Origin: JBDKGD01 sp964645125
GTDB taxonomy: Bacteria > Patescibacteriota > Minisyncoccia > UBA6257 > 2-01-FULL-56-20
DNA length: 15,100 bases
Assembly (NCBI GenBank): GCA_964645125.1
Contig: CAZXZC010000018.1
Coordinates: 1 to 15,100 of the forward strand
Reading direction: 5' to 3'
Positions within the stretch are counted from its first letter, which is position 1, and each line of letters opens with the position of its first letter. The notes under the pieces were generated by a model, which was not told the origin of the DNA, searched no databases, and saw nothing but the letters and a program-made list of their open reading frames with translations. The translations under genes were made by a program, and so were the position numbers. This document shows, one piece after another, positions 1 through 5,108 of this stretch.

Positions 1-133
1 TGACCAGGTCAGTGGGTGAGTCTACCCCTGGGATGTTGGGGTTGATGGAGATGGTGTCTGCGTGAGCTGCATTGATTTGTAAGAGCCATAGCACCCCATT
101 TGCTATCAAACTGTTTTTTAGTACTTGCCGCAT
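1..133 (-). CDS. Secreted/membrane protein, N-terminal fragment (pilin-like candidate)
   Basis: An open frame starts at ATG 133-131, inside the last codons of the upstream pilin-like gene (16-nt overlap), and runs off the window edge with no stop. The 44 visible residues begin MRQVLKNSLIANGVLW, then a hydrophobic stretch ending in an AHA-D signal-peptidase-like site (about residues 25-26), then a mature start with the motif SINPNIPGVDSP. The signal peptide and the tight overlap suggest translational coupling in one minus-strand operon. Inference: CPR genomes often carry tandem pilin-like genes with such N-termini, so this may be a second pilin-like subunit. The diagnostic membrane segments lie outside the window, so the family is unproven. 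A TTG at 109-107 is an alternative start, but it would cut away part of the signal peptide. Confidence 0.6.
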   Translation of the reverse strand, partial: MRQVLKNSLIANGVLWLLQINAAHADTISINPNIPGVDSPTDLV

Positions 134-1182
134 TTTGCGATAAACGTGTTGCCTGCTAATGTTGAGTCGCAAGGTACAATATCTTTTCCGCCAGTTGTTG
201 TTTTAATTATGCAGTATTCTTTCTCGCTACAGCTCGGGGTTTTGTTGCGGCATGCATCTGCGCAATAGGTTGCTATATCGCCAATATTCGTTCCATTCAG
301 CACGCATTGCAACCTGTTTTCAAATATGGTGCATGATCTTCCTGATTCGCATGGTCCTGAGCAGGTGCCCCCTGTGCCACTTTGGCCGCATGTGGCTGTT
401 TTTTCGCAACATACGTAGGTGTTGTTTTGTTTTTGGCAGTTGTTTTTTGTGGGATCACATGAGGAGCCGCATAAGTTATTTGTATCGGCTGGCTTCTCTA
501 TGCAGCTATATTCGCCGCTTACTGGGTTTTTATTGCATGATTTTCCTGCGTCACATGTTCCAAAACAACTTGATTGATTCTGGGGGTTTTTGTCTCCGCA
601 TTTTTTATTTTCACAGCCTGGGGGGATTTGTGGGGCTACATCTCCGTTGCCTGATGGTGTTTGTTGTAGTGGTTGGGCTTCTGGCACTTTGCACGTTATG
701 TTGCCCCAGGCGATGCCTGCCTTGCCTTGGGAGTCGGTGGTGGAGAGGCTGAGGAGGAACAAAAAAGTGTTTACTACCAAAAAGGCGCAGAGTGCCAGGG
801 CTGCTCCGCCAATGGTTGTCCAGACGATGTTCTTGCCTTGTTGGGCAATTTTGGGCGCTGATCCGCCGAAGATCATCATGAGTCCGCCTACTACTAATGA
901 AAGCGGTACCGCGATAAACAAGAGGAGCGTCAATATAAAATAGATGCCGTTTTGGGCTGTGGCGAAGAGGTCGCACAGGTTGCTACAGACTTTGGGTATG
1001 TCGGCGCCGGCTTGTTTTGCTTTTTCTACCTGTTCAGGACTTCCTTCGCATGAAAGGATGGGACCCCAGTAGGGGACTCCTTTGGCTACCGCAGGGTTTT
1101 CTTGTGCGTAGGCGATTTTTGTGACGGACGGGGTGAGTGTGAGTACCGCGAGCGCGAGGGCGAGTAAAAACTTTTTAAGCAT
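118..1182 (-). CDS. Pilin-like two-TM membrane protein with Cys-rich C-terminal domain
   Basis: This 354-residue protein starts MLKKFLLALALAVLTLT, a signal peptide with a likely AYA-Q cleavage near residue 26. A short extracytoplasmic part with Cys45, Cys66 and Cys70 follows, then two strong membrane segments (about 79-104 and 118-146) separated by a glycine-rich turn (FGGSAP). This two-TM core resembles the VirB2/TrbC-like T4SS_pilin proteins common in Patescibacteria. Residues 190-352 are unusual: 22 cysteines in about 160 residues, in repeated spacings such as C-x3-C-x4-C, rich in Asn, Gly, Lys and Thr, like a disulphide-knotted surface domain. Such pilin proteins are normally short, so the Cys-rich tail is an extension. 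It overlaps the next gene by 16 nt. A TATACT box lies 8 nt before the ATG, and no Shine-Dalgarno is visible. Function is inferred: cell-surface or secretion structure. Confidence 0.7.
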   Translation of the reverse strand: MLKKFLLALALAVLTLTPSVTKIAYAQENPAVAKGVPYWGPILSCEGSPEQVEKAKQAGADIPKVCSNLCDLFATAQNGIYFILTLLLFIAVPLSLVVGGLMMIFGGSAPKIAQQGKNIVWTTIGGAALALCAFLVVNTFLFLLSLSTTDSQGKAGIAWGNITCKVPEAQPLQQTPSGNGDVAPQIPPGCENKKCGDKNPQNQSSCFGTCDAGKSCNKNPVSGEYSCIEKPADTNNLCGSSCDPTKNNCQKQNNTYVCCEKTATCGQSGTGGTCSGPCESGRSCTIFENRLQCVLNGTNIGDIATYCADACRNKTPSCSEKEYCIIKTTTGGKDIVPCDSTLAGNTFIAKCGKY

Positions 1183-1190
1183 TACTTATT

Positions 1191-1226
1191 AGTATACTCG
1201 AAATCGTATATCGCAAAACGTATATC
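1191..1226 (-). promoter_or_regulatory. Putative promoter of the pilin-like gene
   Basis: On the minus strand TATACT (1196-1191), within the palindrome AGTATACT, sits 8 nt before the ATG. The -35 region is weak (TTTTGC near 1213-1218). Two direct copies of CGTATATC (1205-1212 and 1219-1226), 14 nt apart, could be an operator. Their function is unproven. Confidence 0.4.
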
Positions 1227-1438
1227 ATTCGGCTTTGCTCATGACAAGTCGTGAATCGTGAAGACAGGAATGAGATTTCTCACATACGTTCGGAATGACA
1301 AAAAAGAGTTTTGTAATCGTGAATTAAGAATTGACAATTATGAATAAAGGTTTTTGCATACTGCATTTAAAACCTTAATTCTTTATTCTTACTTTATTAT
1401 TCTTGTATTTAAACTGTTGGCTATTGGCTAAACCCTTT
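1227..1438. other. Repeat-rich intergenic spacer with inverted repeat
   Basis: No gene is seen here. The spacer holds short degenerate repeats (GTGAATCGTGAA, AATTAAGAATTGACAATTATGAA), a dispersed-repeat-like end CGGAATGACAA (1291-1301), and a 13-nt inverted repeat with one mismatch (1342-1354 against 1369-1381). The inverted repeat could end transcription of the solute-binding gene about 60 nt downstream of its stop. Confidence 0.5.
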
Positions 1439-2737
1439 TTATCGTCGGAGGAGTTGGTTGATTTGACCCTGAGCTTGGGTGTACGCACTTGCAAAATCTA
1501 CCTGACCGGAGAGTACGTTGATGATAAGGGCATTGAGAATGCTGCTAACTTTTGCGGCGTCTGGGTTGGTCCAGCTGCGACTGGTGAGTGTTTGGCGGGC
1601 AAAGACTGACTCTTGTGGGTCTTGAATTTGGTTTGCGATAAGACTGCGCAGTGCTGGTGTGTGGCCGGTGGTAGCGGCGAAGGAGTACGCGGCGTCTGGG
1701 TTGGTGGCTACATAGAGTGCAAAGTTTTGTGCCCAAGCATAGTTTTGTGTTTGTTTGGATATTGCAATGCCTGCGTATTTTGCGCAGGAAATGGTAGCGT
1801 TTGCTCCATCTTGTTGTGGAAATGCGGCTACTCCAATTGCGAGATAGGGGTTTTTATCTTTAATGCGTGCGCGATCGTTTTTGAATCCGAAGATCATTGC
1901 GACTTTTTCGGACGCAAAACTTTCTATGGAGTTTGGCCATGTTTCATTCCAGGTGTAAAACGGTTGTACGGGATTGGCGAATTGGAGGTAGTAATTGGCG
2001 GCGTTTTGGGAACCTGCGCCAAAGAGTGATTTGCTTTGTACTGCCTGCGCGTCGGTTGCGGCTGCTTGTAACATCATGCAGGAAAGTATGCGTGTGGCAT
2101 TTTGCACGGTTCTCTCTGATCCACCAAGAGCTGCGCCCGCTTTTACGAGTTGATTATTGCCATCAACAGCGCGCAGTGTGGTGGCTGTTTGTTTTACGGC
2201 GTTCCATGTTTTGGGAATTGTGGTTAGGCCTGCTTGGTCAAAGAGGTTTTTGTTGTACAAAAGTGCGAGGGTGTCGATGTAGAGAGGGAGGGCGTAGATG
2301 GTTCCATTTTCTACAAAATCTTGTTCGGCTATTTGTGGGTATTGTTCTTGAAAGGAAAGGAGGTTGATGGTTGCGGGTTGGAAGGCGGCTATTTTTGCCC
2401 TGTGTTTGATGAGGCCAGTGTTGGGGATCATGAAAAGATCTGGCCCTGTTCCGGCAGCCAGGGCATTTACCAATGTGTCTTCAAAGTTATTTTCGTTGAT
2501 TTGGTAATACTGGATCTCTACGCCCTTGTTGGTATTTTGGAATGCTTCGATACTTCCCTCAAATGCCGCTTTATTTTCTGTGCCCCAAAAGGTGAGCTTT
2601 GCTTGGTTTGCGCTTTCGCTAGGGCGAAGGTTGAAATATATGAGTATGCCAACACCGAGTGCCACAGCAAGGCCACCCAGTACGATGATGGTTTGTGAGG
2701 GAGAGAGTTTTTTAAGATCGGGAAGTTTGGGCATCAT
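1439..2737 (-). CDS. Membrane-anchored extracellular solute-binding protein (ABC family 1 type)
   Basis: The predicted 432-residue protein starts MMPKLPDLKKLSPS. An N-terminal membrane anchor (about 16-36) is followed by the family-1 solute-binding fold: KLTFWGTEN at the first beta strand, EAFQNTNKGVEI, and the conserved AAGTGPDLFMIPN (about 94-106), then many aromatic residues typical of a sugar or oligosaccharide-binding cleft. There is no lipobox Cys, so the protein is tethered by a TM helix rather than lipidated. The frame stays open for 20 more codons upstream. The start at 2737 is preferred because a TATACT box and a perfect palindrome lie just before it. Known family role: capture of a substrate, often a sugar, for an ABC importer. 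No permease or ATPase gene is in the window, so ligand and partner are unknown. Confidence 0.8.
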   Translation of the reverse strand: MMPKLPDLKKLSPSQTIIVLGGLAVALGVGILIYFNLRPSESANQAKLTFWGTENKAAFEGSIEAFQNTNKGVEIQYYQINENNFEDTLVNALAAGTGPDLFMIPNTGLIKHRAKIAAFQPATINLLSFQEQYPQIAEQDFVENGTIYALPLYIDTLALLYNKNLFDQAGLTTIPKTWNAVKQTATTLRAVDGNNQLVKAGAALGGSERTVQNATRILSCMMLQAAATDAQAVQSKSLFGAGSQNAANYYLQFANPVQPFYTWNETWPNSIESFASEKVAMIFGFKNDRARIKDKNPYLAIGVAAFPQQDGANATISCAKYAGIAISKQTQNYAWAQNFALYVATNPDAAYSFAATTGHTPALRSLIANQIQDPQESVFARQTLTSRSWTNPDAAKVSSILNALIINVLSGQVDFASAYTQAQGQINQLLRR

Positions 2738-2760
2738 GTATAGTATACAAGATACTATAC
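2738..2760 (-). promoter_or_regulatory. Promoter/operator palindrome of the solute-binding gene
   Basis: GTATAGTAT and ATACTATAC form a perfect 9-bp inverted repeat around a 5-nt centre. The minus strand reads TATACT (2747-2742) followed by only 4 nt before ATG 2737. This suggests a -10 box serving a leaderless or near-leaderless transcript, with a possible repressor site overlapping it. No convincing -35 box is seen. Confidence 0.5.
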
Positions 2761-2812
2761 AGCCAATAGCCAAAAGGGTATGGCCAATAGTAAGCAAAAA
2801 TCAAAAACATGG

Positions 2813-2839
2813 ATTCCGGCTCGGCGGCCGGAATGACAA
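2813..2839. repeat. Dispersed palindromic repeat-like element
   Basis: ATTCCGGC (2813-2820) and GCCGGAAT (2827-2834) form an 8-bp hairpin ending in CGGAATGACAA. The same 11-nt end occurs at 1291-1301. This type of element is recurrent in intergenic DNA of many bacteria. A CCCTTCGACAAG segment, another common repeat motif, follows at about 2876-2887. Confidence 0.5.
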
Positions 2840-2912
2840 GAGGAGAGTGTGTGAAGCATGGAGAATAGGATATAGCCCTTCGACAAGCCAATGGCGAATA
2901 GTTGAGGCAAAA

Positions 2913-2947
2913 TCAAACACCTCTTTCTAAAAGAAAGAGGTGTTTGA
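2913..2947 (-). terminator. Strong hairpin, probable minus-strand terminator
   Basis: A perfect 15-bp stem (2913-2927 with 2933-2947) has a 5-nt loop. Read on the minus strand it ends in TTTGATTTT. It lies between the S1-like gene and the solute-binding gene, downstream of the terminator palindrome at the S1 stop codon, and may act as a backup terminator. Confidence 0.55.
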
Positions 2948-2968
2948 ATGTAGTACGAATGCTCGGGA

Positions 2969-3008
2969 TAAAATAAAAGAGCTGACATATGTCAGCTCTT
3001 TTATTTTA
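2969..3008 (-). terminator. 40-bp perfect palindrome terminator of the S1-like gene
   Basis: The left half (2969-2988) is the exact reverse complement of the right half (2989-3008): an AT-rich outer arm, a GAGCTGACAT inner arm and A/T-rich tails on both sides, as in a bidirectional intrinsic terminator. The stop codon of the S1-like gene (3008-3006) forms the end of the stem. Confidence 0.8.
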
Positions 3009-4106
3009 CTTCTTGAATTTCAGAACGATCCGTTTTTCCTCTGGTTTTACTGCTTCAATTGTAAAGCTGTGAGAGGTTTCGGCCGAAAGGGTTTTTTTCA
3101 TGTCTTCCATTGACCCAAACTCTGATACGTGGATGAGGCCTTGTACGGGAGCTCCTTCAATGTTGATGACGGCACCAAACGGATTGAACTTATAGACGGC
3201 TCCTTGCACGGTTGCGCCTGTTTTGAGGGTGGAGGCAATGCTTTCCCACGGGTCTTTTTTCAATGCTTTTAAGGACAAAAATACCTTTCCTTCTTTAATT
3301 TCTAGTATTTTTACCTTCACGGTTTCATTCATGGTTACTGCTTCTTTCGGGTTGTCTACTAATTTGTGGTCGATTTCTGAAATGTGCACCAAGCCTTCGA
3401 TTTGTGGGTTGTCGATGAACTTTACGAACACTCCGAAATCAGCGATTCCTGATACTACCCCTTCAATAATTTGGCCAGGAGTGTAGTTTTTGAGCATTTC
3501 TTTGACGTTTACACTCACTGTTTCACGCTCAGATGCAATGAGTTTGTTCTTTTTCGGATTGAAGTTGATGATTTTTACATTTAATTCCTGACCTACCAAC
3601 CCCTTGAGTTCATCCATGATTTTTTGAGGGTCAGCACTGACTTCTTTTGGAGCATGTTCAGCTGAAAGCTGGGAGGTTGGTATGAACCCGCGCAAATCAA
3701 ACACATTTACCACGACACCGGAGGCATTTACGCCAGTTACTTTTACTGTTACCACCTCGCCTGATTCTTGGGCATCTTGTACTTGCTGCCACATTTTTTG
3801 TTTGCCTGCGTCTACGAGCGAGAGCTCGATGCAGCCATTTTCGCCGTCGAGGCTCACTACTTTTGCGTTTATTTCGTCACCAAACTTCAATTCGCGGAGC
3901 TGATCGCGGGCATTCAGGTATTCAAGGCCAAATACGATGCCGGTGCCGAAGCGGCCAAGGTCAAACAGGGCGCTGCGAGGAGCTTTTTTAATGAATGAGC
4001 CGACTACCATTGAGCCTTCGCGGGGCCAGGTGATGGTGGCCAGTTCATTTTTTAAAAATTGTTGTACTGGATTTACAACATTTTTTGTGTTCTCTGAATT
4101 TTGCAT
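3006..4106 (-). CDS. rpsA: 30S ribosomal protein S1-like RNA-binding protein, four S1 domains
   Basis: This 366-residue protein consists of four OB-fold S1 repeats at about 30-98, 115-195, 210-281 and 294-365. The third is the most canonical (GVVSGIADFGVFVKF, then EGLVHISEI), and the fourth repeats the pattern (FNPFGAVINI, GLIHVSEF). The first two are more divergent, as in ribosomal S1, where they contact the ribosome. E. coli S1 has six domains; four-domain forms are known in many bacteria. Expected role: binding mRNA at the small subunit to aid initiation, which fits a genome with few Shine-Dalgarno sites. A candidate promoter is TTGCCA (4176-4171), an 18-nt gap, then TACACT (4152-4147). 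The gene ends inside a palindromic terminator. The symbol is by similarity; a general S1-domain protein is the alternative. Confidence 0.85.
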   Translation of the reverse strand: MQNSENTKNVVNPVQQFLKNELATITWPREGSMVVGSFIKKAPRSALFDLGRFGTGIVFGLEYLNARDQLRELKFGDEINAKVVSLDGENGCIELSLVDAGKQKMWQQVQDAQESGEVVTVKVTGVNASGVVVNVFDLRGFIPTSQLSAEHAPKEVSADPQKIMDELKGLVGQELNVKIINFNPKKNKLIASERETVSVNVKEMLKNYTPGQIIEGVVSGIADFGVFVKFIDNPQIEGLVHISEIDHKLVDNPKEAVTMNETVKVKILEIKEGKVFLSLKALKKDPWESIASTLKTGATVQGAVYKFNPFGAVINIEGAPVQGLIHVSEFGSMEDMKKTLSAETSHSFTIEAVKPEEKRIVLKFKK

Positions 4107-4146
4107 GTAATTATTTCATTCCCCAGTTAGAGGAACTATGGGCGGT

Positions 4147-4176
4147 AGTGTAGCGTATTTTGGGCTTGTTTGGCAA
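4147..4176 (-). promoter_or_regulatory. Putative promoter of the S1-like gene
   Basis: On the minus strand TTGCCA (4176-4171) is followed after 18 nt by TACACT (4152-4147). The leader would be about 35 nt and includes GGGGA some 14 nt before the ATG. Confidence 0.5.
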
Positions 4177-4205
4177 GGAAAGAAGATGAGTAATGAGTAG
4201 TGAGT

Positions 4206-4230
4206 AAAATATATAGCCACTATATATTTT
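4206..4230. repeat. AT-rich inverted repeat in the divergent promoter region
   Basis: AAAATATATAG and CTATATATTTT (11 bp, perfect) surround a CCA centre, between the divergent S1-like and MBL-fold genes. Just before it lie three GAGTA units (GAGTAATGAGTAGTGAGTAA). It could be an operator or simple AT-rich structure. Confidence 0.4.
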
Positions 4231-4265
4231 GGTTGATTTGGGTGGGTGGAGCATGATAGTATTAC

Positions 4266-4271
4266 TATACT
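4266..4271 (+). promoter_or_regulatory. -10-like TATACT, 4 nt before the MBL-fold start
   Basis: TATACT lies 4 nt before ATG 4276, within an ATAGTA/TACTAT inverted repeat (4255-4272). The arrangement copies that of the solute-binding gene and suggests a leaderless transcript for the gyrA gene set. No clear -35 is seen. Confidence 0.45.
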
Positions 4272-4275
4272 ATTT

Positions 4276-4827
4276 ATGGTTATTACCTACGCTGGTGAGG
4301 GGCACGTACGATTGCAGAACGGTGAGATTACCGTTGGCATTGACCCTGTATCGACTCGGGCGAAGACTACTATTACACTTCGGACTTCTTGCGATGTGGA
4401 CGCACCGTTTGTGGATGATGAGATTTTTAGCCCCGGTGATTACGAGCGCAGCGAGGTGGAGGTCTCCGGTGTTGCCACGCATACGCAAGGGTCTACTGTT
4501 TTTACTTCCTACCTTTTATTATGGGAGGGTATACGGTTACTGTTTTTGGCGAATTCTGGTGATTTTGATGCGAGTGGCTTAGGGGATATTGGCCAGATTG
4601 ATGTGTTGTTTGTTCCGGCGGATGGCAAAAATACTGATGTTTCTGCTGTTTCTAAATTTGTGCGCGGTTTGCATCCTGCGATTGTGGTGCCGGTGTACGC
4701 GAAGTCTGCGTTGGAGTTGGCAAAGGCTCTTGGCGCAACTCCACAAGAAACTGATAAACTTGTGTTTAAGAAAAAAGATTTGGTTGTTGGAAAGGGCGAC
4801 TTTGTGGTGCTTACTCCTACGAAATAA
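4276..4827 (+). CDS. Degenerate metallo-beta-lactamase-fold protein (COG2220/UlaG-like), lacking zinc ligands
   Basis: This 183-residue protein starts MVITYAGEGHVRLQNGE, the usual opening of UlaG-like/Lactamase_B_3 proteins, followed by TVGIDP in place of the usual strand. The metal-binding HxHxDH motif is absent: the matching stretch (about 31-55) has no histidine. Later ligands also look replaced (LANSGDFD about 91-98, VVPVYAKSA about 137-145, where an active family member would have His). The protein is therefore probably a non-catalytic or differently acting relative. A GTG at 4246 could extend it by 10 residues, but the TATACT box lies inside that extension, so ATG 4276 is preferred. Its stop overlaps the next start (TAATG), and gyrA follows, suggesting one transcript. 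Fold assignment is by pattern; function unknown. Confidence 0.65.
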   Translation: MVITYAGEGHVRLQNGEITVGIDPVSTRAKTTITLRTSCDVDAPFVDDEIFSPGDYERSEVEVSGVATHTQGSTVFTSYLLLWEGIRLLFLANSGDFDASGLGDIGQIDVLFVPADGKNTDVSAVSKFVRGLHPAIVVPVYAKSALELAKALGATPQETDKLVFKKKDLVVGKGDFVVLTPTK

Positions 4828-5102
4828 TGTTTACGTTTTTACTCGAATTTGTGCGCAATTTGCCGCATCCCTATAAGCAGGCGTTGTTTTTATTTTTAGT
4901 GATTGTGTCCGTTGGGCTCGTTTCGTATGTGTGGGTGTGGAATGTGTCGGGTATTCTTGCAACGGGTGGTCAGCAGTTTGCGTTTTCGAGTGGTGGTACC
5001 ACTGCCACGCCGGTTAGCGCGGCCGACACTTTTTCTTTTACTGCAACTGTTTCTTATTTGTGGTCGAGTCTTGCGTCGTGGATTGGTCATCTTTTTTCAT
5101 AA
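4827..5102 (+). CDS. Small single-pass membrane protein of unknown function
   Basis: This 91-residue protein starts at an ATG sharing one base with the MBL-fold stop codon, so translation is probably coupled. After a short amphipathic N-terminus (FLLEFVRNLPHPYKQ) comes one clear TM helix (about 19-40, ALFLFLVIVSVGLVSYVW), then a Ser/Thr/Gly/Ala-rich linker and a weakly hydrophobic C-terminus rich in Trp (LWSSLASWIGHLF). No known domain is recognised. It ends 6 nt before gyrA. Its place between a hydrolase-like gene and gyrA resembles small hypothetical membrane proteins of CPR genomes, but no function can be assigned. Confidence 0.7.
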   Translation: MFTFLLEFVRNLPHPYKQALFLFLVIVSVGLVSYVWVWNVSGILATGGQQFAFSSGGTTATPVSAADTFSFTATVSYLWSSLASWIGHLFS

Positions 5103-5108
5103 CACCTC

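Noticed and set aside
252..752. Frames opposite the Cys-rich pilin-like gene and opposite uvrA, pyk and gyrA
   Set aside because: They are antisense shadows with no signal peptide, domain or upstream signal, while the opposite strand encodes clear families.
1416..2774. Inverted 13-mers as terminal repeats of a transposon
   Set aside because: No transposase and no target-site duplication were found; the motif recurs imperfectly in the spacer, so a simple repeat is more likely.
2738..2797. Longer start for the solute-binding protein (20 extra residues)
   Set aside because: The extension covers the palindrome and the TATACT box and adds a second hydrophobic stretch before the real anchor; MMPKLPDLKK is a more normal start.
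2755..2988. 77-codon minus-strand frame in the spacer
   Set aside because: It runs through two hairpins and the dispersed repeat (a typical translated-repeat product containing CHSGRRAG) and shows no domain.
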